DNA of 44,474 nt, taken from the IMG/VR virus record IMGVR_UViG_3300020020_000076, positions 1 to 44,474 of that record. One strand, given 5' to 3'. The position numbers and the translations under genes are program-made. Each line of letters starts with the position of its first letter. The stretch's first letter is position 1. This DNA comes from a virus. Shown piece after piece: positions 6,556-13,722 of the stretch. A model generated the notes under the pieces. That model did no database searches and was not told the DNA's origin. It saw only the letters and a program-made list of their open reading frames with translations.

Positions 6556-6578
6556 CCATGTCTGAACCCCCCGACGTG
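6556..6578. repeat. Inverted repeat, right arm
   Basis: CCATGTCTG (6556-6564) and CGACGTG (6572-6578) are the reverse complements of segments of the left arm. The two arms bracket the G/C tracts and the AT-rich core. Confidence 0.55.
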
Positions 6579-6617
6579 TACCCTCAAAACCTTCCGGGAA
6601 AATAATCCCTTATTTTC

Positions 6618-6646
6618 TTGACCTTTTTCAAAAAGTCAGTTACCAT
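6618..6646 (+). promoter_or_regulatory. Sigma-70 promoter for the replication arm
   Basis: TTGACC (6618-6623), a 17-base spacer and TACCAT (6641-6646). An inverted repeat TGAC-C-TTTTT-C-AAAAA-GTCA (6619-6638) overlaps the -35 and spacer, a possible operator. The first gene starts at 6760. Confidence 0.65.
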
Positions 6647-6735
6647 AGTCCTATAGAGGCCCAAAACGTGTTTGGATACCTCGAATTCTGGGTATAAAAA
6701 ATGGCTCAAGTTGTAGATCTAATCTCCTCCACTAC

Positions 6736-6751
6736 TGATAAAAGGATATCA
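6736..6751. promoter_or_regulatory. TGATA-N6-TATCA operator-like palindrome
   Basis: TGATA-AAAGGA-TATCA. The spacer contains the AAAGGA that may serve as ribosome binding site for the gene at 6760, so occupancy could affect both transcription and translation. Confidence 0.6.
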
Positions 6752-6759
6752 TCAAATCA

Positions 6760-7347
6760 ATGGCACTAACATGGCAGAAACGCCGAGCTATCGAAAAGGC
6801 CAATGCAGAGTTAGCAGAAATAGAAGCTTCTAAAATTTCTAAATCTGTCATCAAAGAAACTTTTAAAGCAGTCTCAACAGATAAAGCATATCTTGCTAAA
6901 AGATCTGAAGAGAGAGCAAAAACTTTCAACCGTCCTTCCGGTAAAGATTTGCAAGCTGTAAGAGCCACTATTGCAGCAATCAGTCAAAATCGAGAGATTC
7001 TAGAGGCAGAAAAAGATGAGCAGCATAAAGCTGAAATAGAAGCCCATCGTCTGTATATGCTGGGCAAGAATATAGCTGAGAGATCTCTCATGCTAAAGAA
7101 ACGAGAAGAGAATAAACAAAAAGCACTTCTCAGAAAAGAAGCTGACAAAGAAAGACTCAAACGCTATCACCTGAAAAAGAAATACGACAAATTAGCAAAG
7201 ATCGAGCAACTTAAAGCTAATCTTATTTCTGGCGTAAGACCAACCAGCGAGCAAGAAGCTGTAGCAAAAGCTCAGGTAGCAATGGACGAATTCAACGCTG
7301 AGAGAGATGCTTACTACACAGAGCTTCTCAGAGCTGATAAAGACTAA
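6760..7347 (+). CDS. Lysine-rich coiled-coil protein, 195 aa
   Basis: First gene after the promoter at 6618. The ATG at 6760 has AAAGGA 13 nt upstream, a wide spacing. The product is highly charged and almost entirely helical (KRRAIEKANAELAEIEASKI, KKREENKQKALLRKEADKER), with heptad-like Leu/Ile/Ala spacing suggesting a long coiled coil over about residues 80-170. No catalytic motif. It could be a nucleoid-associated or scaffold-like early protein, but I do not recognise the family. Confidence 0.7.
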   Translation: MALTWQKRRAIEKANAELAEIEASKISKSVIKETFKAVSTDKAYLAKRSEERAKTFNRPSGKDLQAVRATIAAISQNREILEAEKDEQHKAEIEAHRLYMLGKNIAERSLMLKKREENKQKALLRKEADKERLKRYHLKKKYDKLAKIEQLKANLISGVRPTSEQEAVAKAQVAMDEFNAERDAYYTELLRADKD

Positions 7348-7389
7348 TACTAACGATAACAATAACGAGAAATCACTATCATCAACAAC

Positions 7390-8013
7390 ATGACACACAA
7401 AAATCATATCTTAACTGTCTGTGAGGGAACCAAGATAGATGCGGCTACCCTTGCAGCACTAACTAACACTGCATGGGCAGAGATCCGCAGAAAGATAGAA
7501 GAATACAAAGCTTCTAATTACCCCCCTGAGCAGATTCAAGAACTATTAATTAAAGTAGCAGCATATCATGATGCTGCATATCATGCAGTCACGCAAGAAC
7601 TAGTTGCGAGAGGCATCTCAATTCGCAGAGAACGCGCCGAAGAGAATGCCATCAAAGACCGCGCAGACAAAGAGTCTAAAGTAGAAGCTGCCAAAGCGAA
7701 AGCAATGGGTGGCGCATCTGGAAACTATCATGAGGGATACAAAGCTAGCCAACTATCAAATGGCCAGCGTAAACCCAAAAAGTCTGTAGACCCTGATCGT
7801 GCTCTCTTAACTCCTAAAGTTCCTCGAACTCCATCACCTGACGGTTATACAGTAAAAGAGAGAAAGGTATTAAAACTAGTCTGCTCTCTTATCTCCGCAG
7901 AACAACATCCTGTTAGCATGGGACCAATTTTCGAGAATCTCTGTAAAGCAGATTCTCTAGACTACAACGATCTCCTCAAAAAATACGATCTCTATGGCAG
8001 ACCGTCAGCATGA
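7390..8013 (+). CDS. Hypothetical protein, 207 aa
   Basis: An Ala/Lys/Glu-rich helical N-terminal 110 residues (AWAEIRRKIEEYKASNYPPE), a basic Gly/Ser/Pro linker (about 110-150, GQRKPKKSVDPD), and a C-terminal region (TVKERKVLKLVCSLISAEQH and following) that may be a small helical domain. The ATG at 7390 follows TATCATCAACAAC with no ribosome binding site. It overlaps the next gene by 4 bases (ATGA), indicating coupling. Family unknown. Confidence 0.7.
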   Translation: MTHKNHILTVCEGTKIDAATLAALTNTAWAEIRRKIEEYKASNYPPEQIQELLIKVAAYHDAAYHAVTQELVARGISIRRERAEENAIKDRADKESKVEAAKAKAMGGASGNYHEGYKASQLSNGQRKPKKSVDPDRALLTPKVPRTPSPDGYTVKERKVLKLVCSLISAEQHPVSMGPIFENLCKADSLDYNDLLKKYDLYGRPSA

Positions 8014-8348
8014 CTACTAATAACTCCAAACTGATAACACTTTATCAACAGATAGCAGATCTGACTGCTCCAAAGTGTGCAAATTCTTGCAGAGCGCCTC
8101 ATAGTTGCTGTAGTCCTGAATATTGCGAAATGGCTATAGAGTTAGCTTCCGAACAGGGAGTAACTTTATCTCCTACCAAGCATCCAACCCTACCTCTAAT
8201 GTCCTCTAACGGCTGCATCGCCGCACCTCACTTCAGACCACTCTGTAGTTTGCATCTTTGCTCCATTTCAAGTTTGGGATTTGATCCTGACCCAAATTTT
8301 AATAAACAATACTTCCAACTCCGCAAACAAATCGATAAACAATACTGA
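8010..8348 (+). CDS. Cysteine-cluster protein, 112 aa
   Basis: The protein carries C-x3-C-x5-CC-x5-C (KCANSCRAPHSCCSPEYC), then GC, PLC and HLC further on, about nine cysteines in total. CCSPEYCE followed by an APHFRPLCSLHLC segment matches a recurrent small phage family resembling YkgJ-type metal-cluster proteins. It probably binds zinc or an iron-sulphur cluster. The ATG overlaps the preceding stop (ATGA). The palindrome at 8032-8047 lies inside its first codons. Function unknown. Confidence 0.7.
   Translation: MTTNNSKLITLYQQIADLTAPKCANSCRAPHSCCSPEYCEMAIELASEQGVTLSPTKHPTLPLMSSNGCIAAPHFRPLCSLHLCSISSLGFDPDPNFNKQYFQLRKQIDKQY
8032..8047. promoter_or_regulatory. TGATA-N6-TATCA palindrome (intragenic)
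   Basis: TGATAA-CACT-TTATCA, perfect 6-bp arms, located at codons 8-13 of the cysteine-cluster gene. Confidence 0.45.
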
Positions 8349-8366
8349 GAAAGCAATATCAACATC

Positions 8367-9071
8367 ATGAAATTACCAAAAGATCAACGCATCGACTTAC
8401 GTCAGCACATCAAAGAGAATCCAGACCAGAAGTTATGGGAACCTTTTCATAGTATCACGGATGACGGCAGCTATCTAATAGCGGCATACTGCCAACCAGC
8501 AGGAGATTCTTTAAGAAGCATTTGGATCTTATACAAAGATCCTGCTCTATTGGAGTATCTCCCACCTCATCCGATTATCTTTCTACATCAAAGAGTCTCC
8601 AAGACAGACCCTTCTATTACCAAAGAATACTTGTATCAGAATTCTTTAAGCCACGACTATTGGAAACATGTTGCTGTTTTCTCCAAGTTACGCGAACTTT
8701 TAAAAATAGAAACTGACATTAGTCATACTCTCCCTTTCGAGAACACTTGCTCAGTATGCAAGTTTTTTGAAGTATTAGAAGATCTAGTAACCAAGCACTC
8801 CAACGTGATAGTCTTCTCGACCACAGTAGACGTTGCTTTGATACCTGAGAATGTCCTCTCATTACTGGATGCTATTCTAGAATCCAAAAAAGAAGATGCC
8901 GAAGGAACTAATGTAGAGACTTTCTGCTCTATCTCAGTTACTCTTCCGCCCTACTACAATGACGATAATGATTTATTGAAATCATTCTCTACCACCGAAG
9001 AACGTGAGAAATTTCTCAAGAAATACATCGGCGGAAAAACTAGTCTAATCCCAATGATCGCAGATTGTTGA
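8367..9071 (+). CDS. Hypothetical protein, 234 aa
   Basis: A 234-residue acidic protein starting MKLPKDQRIDLRQHIKENPD. It has a mixed alpha/beta appearance with a hydrophobic stretch (HSNVIVFSTTVDVALIPENV) and one CSVC pair around residue 130. The ATG at 8367 follows GAAAGCAATATCAACATC and lacks a good ribosome binding site. The stop codon TGA (9069-9071) forms part of the palindrome at 9069. I do not recognise the family. Confidence 0.7.
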   Translation: MKLPKDQRIDLRQHIKENPDQKLWEPFHSITDDGSYLIAAYCQPAGDSLRSIWILYKDPALLEYLPPHPIIFLHQRVSKTDPSITKEYLYQNSLSHDYWKHVAVFSKLRELLKIETDISHTLPFENTCSVCKFFEVLEDLVTKHSNVIVFSTTVDVALIPENVLSLLDAILESKKEDAEGTNVETFCSISVTLPPYYNDDNDLLKSFSTTEEREKFLKKYIGGKTSLIPMIADC

Positions 9072-9084
9072 TACTCAATTATCA
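9069..9084. promoter_or_regulatory. TGATA-N6-TATCA operator-like palindrome
   Basis: TTGATA-CTCAAT-TATCAA, upstream of the sigma-70 promoter at 9108 and overlapping the stop of the preceding gene. Confidence 0.6.
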
Positions 9085-9087
9085 ATA

Positions 9088-9136
9088 GGGAAAGTCGAAA
9101 ATAAAGCTTGACTTTCCCCTTTCCCCATGCTACAAT
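9088..9136 (+). promoter_or_regulatory. Strong sigma-70 promoter with inverted repeat over the -35
   Basis: TTGACT (9108-9113), a 17-base spacer and TACAAT (9131-9136) with extended -10 TGC: close to consensus. GGGAAAGTC (9088-9096) and GACTTTCCC (9110-9118) form a perfect 9-bp inverted repeat covering the -35, a probable operator or an overlapping terminator hairpin. It drives the helicase gene at 9162. Confidence 0.8.
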
Positions 9137-9161
9137 ACTAAGAGAGTTATTTTAACATACC

Positions 9162-10730
9162 ATGTCCCGAAAAGTCTTCACTTGCACATACTGCCATAAA
9201 ATCGGAGAAGTCTCACTTGAGTCTCAGACAGGAGACTACATTTCTAGGAGACTTTCTTGCGGTCACTCTTTCATCGAGAAGTTGTTAGTCTCTCCCTCTA
9301 CGCAAGAAGAAGAGAATACACAGAACCCTACGCAGAAGTCTAAGTTACAATCTACACTCTTTCCCTATCAGGTAGAGGGCCGTAACTTCATTGAGCGGTC
9401 TAACTTTAGATGCGTATTAGCTGACGACATGGGCCTTGGGAAATGCATACAAGCATTAGCAGCACTAGAACGCGCCAATCCTAGTAGATACCTGATTATC
9501 GTTAAGTCTTCTCTAGCAGTCAATTGGCTCATGGAGATCATTCGTTGGATGCCCTCCAATTTCCCCCGTCCTATTATCCATTCAGACAAGTCCCGCCCTC
9601 TTCCCGGTTTCCAGGGATACATCATCTCAATGGATTGTCTGCATAGCCTACCAGTAAGAGAGTTCATCAAATACTTCAATCCCGAGATTGTGATTATTGA
9701 CGAAGCGCATAATTTCAAGAACGGCGCAACTCAACGGACCCAGTCTTTGAATGCTGCGTTAGCAGACATAGACAAGATCGTCATGCTAACGGGAACTCCT
9801 CTCATGTCGCGGTTATCAGAATACTGGACTATCCTGAATATCGTCCGACCAGACCATTGGCCATCGCTAACGCGATTTCTACAAAATTACGTTGAGTGGT
9901 CACCAAGAGCTAAAAAGTATTTGGGCATTCTGTCATGGAAACGAGAAGACTTCAAGATCCGTACCTCCTCGTATGTATTGCGCCGAACCAAAGCAGAAGT
10001 AGCGTTAGATCTGCCTGAATTCTTCGACTGCTATGAATTCTGTTCAGACATGAATAAGTCTCTCAAAGCCAAATACAACGACACTTTGAGAGAGCTAGAA
10101 GAGAGAATTTCTCAAAAGAGAAACTCCGCTAACTATACAGATGTCATGGTTCTTCTTCAGAGACTCTGGAGTATCGTCGGCCTAGCTAAAGTCCCATTCG
10201 TTGCAGAACAAGCTATCGAATTTCTTGAAAACACCGACCCAGATAGAAAACTCTGCATAGGAGTTCACCACAAAGATGTGACCTTGTATCTTAAGACACT
10301 TCTCCAGACTGCTGGTTATAACCCTATCACCATCACTGGGGAAGATACTTCTTTTCAAAAGCAACAAAAAGAAAACGACTTTCGAGATGGCGTTTCAAGA
10401 GTCTGCATCATGAGTATTCTCGCTGGCGGCGAAGGTCGAAACATGCAATTCTGCGACACTGCTATGTTAGCTGAACAGTATTGGGTTCCCGCTAAGATCG
10501 AACAGTTCAAGGGACGTTTTCATCGCATCGGATCAACTTCCGAACACGTCTCGATGACAGCATACTATCTAAAAGACTCGATAGACGAATACTTCCAAGA
10601 GCTACTAGACTTAAAAAAGAGAATAGTGGGAACGGCTATGAATACCGATTGGCAGGTTAACTTAGATCCTGACGCTATCATGTCTCTTGCTTCCAAACTA
10701 GTCCAAACTCGTAGAAAGTTTGCGGCTTAA
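9162..10730 (+). CDS. SNF2-family DEAD/DEAH-box helicase, 522 aa
   Basis: The N-terminus has CTYC...C-x-H (residues about 8-35), a likely zinc finger. Helicase motifs follow: I (ADDMGLGKC, about residue 88), II (IIDEAHNFKNG), III (LTGTPLMSR), and in the second RecA-like lobe ILAGGEGRN and the arginine-bearing QFKGRFHRIGS. These define an SF2 SNF2-type translocase, used by phages in replication or recombination. Walker A reads GLGKC where Thr is usual after Lys. The length is that of a compact phage version. A strong promoter lies 26 nt upstream and the next gene overlaps by one base. Confidence 0.92.
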   Translation: MSRKVFTCTYCHKIGEVSLESQTGDYISRRLSCGHSFIEKLLVSPSTQEEENTQNPTQKSKLQSTLFPYQVEGRNFIERSNFRCVLADDMGLGKCIQALAALERANPSRYLIIVKSSLAVNWLMEIIRWMPSNFPRPIIHSDKSRPLPGFQGYIISMDCLHSLPVREFIKYFNPEIVIIDEAHNFKNGATQRTQSLNAALADIDKIVMLTGTPLMSRLSEYWTILNIVRPDHWPSLTRFLQNYVEWSPRAKKYLGILSWKREDFKIRTSSYVLRRTKAEVALDLPEFFDCYEFCSDMNKSLKAKYNDTLRELEERISQKRNSANYTDVMVLLQRLWSIVGLAKVPFVAEQAIEFLENTDPDRKLCIGVHHKDVTLYLKTLLQTAGYNPITITGEDTSFQKQQKENDFRDGVSRVCIMSILAGGEGRNMQFCDTAMLAEQYWVPAKIEQFKGRFHRIGSTSEHVSMTAYYLKDSIDEYFQELLDLKKRIVGTAMNTDWQVNLDPDAIMSLASKLVQTRRKFAA

Positions 10731-11095
10731 TGCTGCGCGGTAAAAATGGAGCACCAATCATGAGTCTCATACTACCCAAAGGAATGTCTGGCGTCTATGC
10801 AATGCAACATGGATTTAGTAGTGGGAACCCATTGTCAAATAGGCCCAACATAAAGGTCTATTGCCGCAGTAAAGGGGAGTACTGTGAGTTAGCTGCTGAA
10901 GTTTGGAGTATGGATGATCTACGAACAGAGCTTCTTTGCACTCATCCTCAAGGCCCGACCGGACCACTTGTAGTAATTAAACCCGCAGAAAAAGACCTCG
11001 ATATCTGTATGGGGAAGATGTGTCCCATACAGAAAGAACTAACCAAAGAAGCCTATCGAGAGCTTCTCGCTCATGAACCAGACTTCACTTGGTAA
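10730..11095 (+). CDS. Hypothetical protein, 121 aa
   Basis: The ATG at 10730 overlaps the helicase stop (TAATG), so it is probably coupled to it. There are several Cys residues (VYCRSKGEYC, LLCTHP, DICMGKMCP), possibly a metal site, and a compact alpha/beta pattern. I do not recognise the family. A second in-frame ATG at 10760 would shorten it by 10 residues. Confidence 0.65.
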   Translation: MLRGKNGAPIMSLILPKGMSGVYAMQHGFSSGNPLSNRPNIKVYCRSKGEYCELAAEVWSMDDLRTELLCTHPQGPTGPLVVIKPAEKDLDICMGKMCPIQKELTKEAYRELLAHEPDFTW

Positions 11096-11124
11096 TCTAT
11101 TAATAATAAGGAATCAATATCAAC

Positions 11125-11268
11125 ATGGGAATTTTCACTTGGATTTGCATAATCGTCATGGCCTTGTATGGCTTTGATTTTATCTCTAAAGCAGAGTTTC
11201 AATCTCTCTGCATGATCGGATTATTCGGCTGTATCGTCGTGATGTTCGGGGCTTTGGCAGAGAAATAG
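11125..11268 (+). CDS. Small membrane protein, 47 aa
   Basis: Too short for many gene finders. The ATG at 11125 follows AAGGAATCAATATCAAC. The product has two hydrophobic segments (IFTWICIIVMALYGF and LCMIGLFGCIVVMFGAL) separated by a short charged turn, so it should be an inner-membrane hairpin. It could be holin-like or a superinfection factor, but it lies among replication genes rather than beside a lysin. Confidence 0.6.
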   Translation: MGIFTWICIIVMALYGFDFISKAEFQSLCMIGLFGCIVVMFGALAEK

Positions 11269-11269
11269 C

Positions 11270-11419
11270 ATGATTAACAAACTACTGATACTAATTTCTC
11301 AATATCAAGAGTGGAAATGCTACTATTTTCATTCTCCAATGACCCGACCACAGATCTATTCAGATCATGCAGTCTACTTCTGCATCGAGTGTGGTAGACG
11401 AGTAGAAGTGAAACTCTAG
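11270..11419 (+). CDS. Small Cys-containing protein, 49 aa
   Basis: The ATG at 11270 lies 2 bases after the preceding stop. The product starts MINKLLILISQYQEWKCYYF and ends FCIECGRRVEVKL; the C-x2-C plus upstream Cys and His could form a small zinc site. The TGATA/TATCA palindrome at 11286 falls inside it. Family unknown. Confidence 0.55.
   Translation: MINKLLILISQYQEWKCYYFHSPMTRPQIYSDHAVYFCIECGRRVEVKL
11286..11307. promoter_or_regulatory. TGATA-N12-TATCA palindrome (intragenic)
   Basis: TGATA (11286-11290), 12 bases (CTAATTTCTCAA), TATCA (11303-11307), near the start of the 49-residue gene. Confidence 0.45.
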
Positions 11420-11420
11420 T

Positions 11421-11690
11421 ATGACATTCAAACAAATACAGTCAATTCTCGCTCCTTCAGACTACTTGGCAGCTACGTATCCCATCGAGGGAGATATCTG
11501 GATCAAGAGAGCTAGAACAGTTCCGTCCGTCGAGAAAATTATCCGTCGAGAGATTGTCTCCGCTAATCATGAGAACATTGTATACGATTGTGTCATCGTC
11601 TACAACGGAATCGAGAAATCTCGCCGACGTGAATCAACCAATAAAAGAACATTTCAACGATGGACATTAAACGCAACATGCCAGAAATGA
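11421..11690 (+). CDS. Hypothetical protein, 89 aa
   Basis: The ATG at 11421 directly follows the preceding stop. Basic protein with a predicted alpha/beta N-terminal half (DYLAATYPIEGDIWIKRART) and a Lys/Arg-rich C-terminus (SRRRESTNKRTFQRW), compatible with nucleic acid binding. It overlaps the next gene by about 30 bases. Family unknown. Confidence 0.6.
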   Translation: MTFKQIQSILAPSDYLAATYPIEGDIWIKRARTVPSVEKIIRREIVSANHENIVYDCVIVYNGIEKSRRRESTNKRTFQRWTLNATCQK

Positions 11691-11962
11691 TTGTCAAAGC
11701 TCAAGTTAATCGTCCGACAGACTATTTTTACATAGCCAATAAACCAAACTACAATTCTCAGGGAATTAGATACTATGGCGTTCTAGCAGAAGAGTTACCC
11801 TATCCTTGCAGAATCTACTTTCGTAATGATACTGATTCTTTAGTATCATCAAGTCCAACATTCTACTTTAATTCTGCAAGACTAGAGAAAGATCTTCTCT
11901 CAGCAGGTCATACCATCTACAAATATGTCAGCCCGACAGAATCGTTCGACAAAGAAGAATAA
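11660..11962 (+). CDS. Hypothetical protein, 100 aa
   Basis: The frame starts at the ATG at 11660 or at a second ATG at 11678 (94 residues); neither has a clear ribosome binding site. Tyr- and Asn-rich (YFYIANKPNYNSQGIRYYGV), beta-rich in appearance. The palindrome at 11827 lies inside. It overlaps the nuclease gene start by 38 bases. Family unknown. Confidence 0.6.
   Translation: MDIKRNMPEMIVKAQVNRPTDYFYIANKPNYNSQGIRYYGVLAEELPYPCRIYFRNDTDSLVSSSPTFYFNSARLEKDLLSAGHTIYKYVSPTESFDKEE
11827..11848. promoter_or_regulatory. TGATA-N12-TATCA palindrome (intragenic)
   Basis: TGATACT (11827-11833) and AGTATCA (11842-11848) form perfect 7-bp arms around 8 bases. It is the most promoter-distal copy and lies about 100 bp upstream of the nuclease start. 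Confidence 0.5.
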
Positions 11963-12851
11963 CTTGCTTACCAACAATAATCAACTAATCTACGCTTTCG
12001 ACAGTCAACAACTCTCTGCATGGCAGATGTGTCAACAGAAGTTCGACTTAAGCTATGTTAAGCATTTGGAGTATAGAACCCAGCCTCCAGGCATCCGCAA
12101 GGGGGCAGTCATGCACCGATGCTACGAGAGCTTCTACCTGACCGAGATTGCGGGAGGGACCTATCAGGAATGCGTCCAGACGGCCACCCAGGCCCTCCTC
12201 GACGCTGCGACCTCCACCGGGATGCCCCAGGAGGAACTGACCTTGTGCCTCATCAAGGCCACCTCCTACTTCGAGGCTCATCGAGAACCAATCTACAAGC
12301 CTATCAAAGTAGAAACGGGCTTCTCGCATCCAATCTATGAATCTCCTCAGATCAAAATCTTGTATGAGGGACGCATTGACTTACTCGTAAGACTCAACTA
12401 TAATAATCAACTCGCATGGGTAGATCACAAGAACTACTTGATCAAAGAAAAACCCTCTTTCAACACTAACCAATTCTACGGATATACTTGGATTATGTAC
12501 AAGCTTTTCTCTGGAGAGTACTCCGGTCAGGGAATGCAAGATTGCACATGGATGGCAGAGTCTAATAAGGGACCAGCAGCCCATGATATGTTTATGCAAT
12601 CTTTTACATATGACCAGGTAGTAGAATGGGAGAAACAAACTATCACTTCTCTCTTAGAAATGGCAGCATACATGAACTCACGTAATTGGAGATTTGCTCA
12701 GCCTCCTCAGAAGAACATCTTCTCATGCACTGCTGGAAAATATGGGGGATGCAAGTTCATGGGCGTTTGTCATGCTGGAAACCAAGAAAGCCAAGAATAT
12801 CAGCAGATTATAAAACTCAAGCCCAAGCAAGAGAAGTGGTCCGCATGGTAA
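11925..12851 (+). CDS. PD-(D/E)XK nuclease, Cas4/RecB type, 308 aa
   Basis: Core motifs are GRIDLLV (metal-binding Asp) and VDHKNY (the D-x-K of the PD-(D/E)XK fold), around residues 145-165. Four cysteines, one at WQMCQQKF (about residue 35) and three at SCTAGKYGGCKFMGVC near the C-terminus, match the iron-sulphur staple of Cas4/AddB-type nucleases. Phage members process DNA ends for recombination with a RecA-like partner, here the Sak4-like gene at 14283. The ATG at 11925 overlaps the previous gene; a TTG at 11967 is the alternative. Codons between about 12081 and 12280 are strikingly GC-rich (see separate entry). Confidence 0.85.
   Translation: MSARQNRSTKKNNLLTNNNQLIYAFDSQQLSAWQMCQQKFDLSYVKHLEYRTQPPGIRKGAVMHRCYESFYLTEIAGGTYQECVQTATQALLDAATSTGMPQEELTLCLIKATSYFEAHREPIYKPIKVETGFSHPIYESPQIKILYEGRIDLLVRLNYNNQLAWVDHKNYLIKEKPSFNTNQFYGYTWIMYKLFSGEYSGQGMQDCTWMAESNKGPAAHDMFMQSFTYDQVVEWEKQTITSLLEMAAYMNSRNWRFAQPPQKNIFSCTAGKYGGCKFMGVCHAGNQESQEYQQIIKLKPKQEKWSAW
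12081..12280 (+). other. GC-rich island inside the nuclease gene
   Basis: 126 of these 200 bases are G or C (63%), against about 39% in 12421-12540. Third codon positions are mostly G or C (CAG GCC CTC CTC GAC), unlike the A/T-ending codons on both sides, yet the frame stays open. This suggests intragenic replacement from a GC-richer relative, or a chimeric assembly. Confidence 0.75.
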
Positions 12852-12885
12852 TGGGTTCTCATTTTCATAAGAAAAGTAGCATACT

Positions 12886-13392
12886 ATGAATTCACAAAAC
12901 AAAGCTCTCACTATCTACTATACTGTCGGTCTTCCAGGCTCCGGTAAAACAACTTGGGCCTACGAGATGCAGCAACTTCTTGCAGAGAAGGGAAACGCCG
13001 AAGTAGTCCTGATCTCTTTAGATGACATCCGCAGAATGTACAACGTAAACTTCAACATCGACACCGAATTCTTAGCCCGACGTGCATGGATTGCTAGCAT
13101 ACAGGCTGCTCTAAGTCTAGGCTGGGATGTAATAGTTCACGATACTAATCTCAATCCCAAGTGGATCAAATCCATCACAGAGAAAGCTATTGAGTACTCT
13201 GCATCAGTAATAAGAGTAGATCATTTTCTTACTGTACCTTTAGAGACTTGTCTAGAGCGCAACTCGACAAGAATTCTTGCAGAAGCAGTTCCCTCTTCTG
13301 CGATCTTTCGCATGTATGAGAAGTGGATCTTATCTCAACGATATCTCGAATACAAAGACATTACTTCAGAAAAGGATCAAATACCTGCATGA
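12886..13392 (+). CDS. Polynucleotide 5'-kinase-like P-loop protein, 168 aa
   Basis: Walker A VGLPGSGKTTWA lies near the N-terminus, followed by ISLDDIRRM and, at about residue 85, VIVHDTNLNPKW. The P-loop, DDIR and D-T-N order is that of the kinase domain of T4 Pnk/AAA_33 proteins, which phosphorylate 5' ends of DNA or RNA during repair. Only the kinase half is present, with no 3'-phosphatase motif. The start has no clear ribosome binding site. It overlaps the next gene (ATGA). Confidence 0.8.
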   Translation: MNSQNKALTIYYTVGLPGSGKTTWAYEMQQLLAEKGNAEVVLISLDDIRRMYNVNFNIDTEFLARRAWIASIQAALSLGWDVIVHDTNLNPKWIKSITEKAIEYSASVIRVDHFLTVPLETCLERNSTRILAEAVPSSAIFRMYEKWILSQRYLEYKDITSEKDQIPA

Positions 13393-13637
13393 AACCTTTT
13401 AAATCTACTACTGAAATTGTTATATGGTTGATTGATTCTAACCAAATTTCAGAAACTTCACTTTATTCACCCTTCTCTATTCTTCTTTCTCCTACATCAA
13501 CAGCAGAAAGCATAAAATTAACCGCACATCCAGAAACTACTTTACGATTACTTCTTGCAGATCAGGAAGACTGGCTACATATCCGCAAAGTTCCTTCTGT
13601 CAAAATAGGTTTAAAGGATCGGCAATATGTTGCATGA
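13389..13637 (+). CDS. Hypothetical protein, 82 aa
   Basis: The ATG at 13389 overlaps the kinase stop (ATGA). The frame is open further upstream (from 13323) but that part lies inside the kinase gene. The product (MKPFKSTTEIVIWLIDSNQI) looks globular and Thr/Ser/Leu-rich. It overlaps the next 31-residue frame by 11 bases. Family unknown. Confidence 0.55.
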   Translation: MKPFKSTTEIVIWLIDSNQISETSLYSPFSILLSPTSTAESIKLTAHPETTLRLLLADQEDWLHIRKVPSVKIGLKDRQYVA

Positions 13638-13722
13638 TGCTCTTCTAATTACTCTAGGTTTTATCCTAGGATCAGTCTTCTTTCGCTATGCTGAACGATT
13701 TTTCACTGGAAAGGACAAATAA
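13627..13722 (+). CDS. Single-pass membrane microprotein, 31 aa
   Basis: ATG at 13627, stop at 13720-13722 sharing its last A with the next ATG (TAATG). It consists of one hydrophobic segment (DALLITLGFILGSVFFRYAE) and a basic tail (RFFTGKDK), so it is likely a one-helix membrane peptide. The tight start/stop coupling on both sides supports translation. Function unknown. Confidence 0.45.
   Translation: MLHDALLITLGFILGSVFFRYAERFFTGKDK

Larger units (their letters stand above)
5980..6617. other. Long non-coding region, candidate replication or control locus
   Basis: No convincing gene in about 640 bp. Features in order: palindrome 5996-6017; left inverted arm 6213-6236; perfect hairpin CCTCTCGCC-GAA-GGCGAGAGG (6275-6295); G8 run (6310-6317); AT-rich core of TATA and ATATA repeats (about 6361-6390); C9 run (6400-6408); terminator-like hairpin 6450-6490; right inverted arm 6556-6578. 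A minus frame at 6168-6395 runs through these tracts and is rejected. An origin of replication is a reasonable but unproven reading. Confidence 0.45.
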
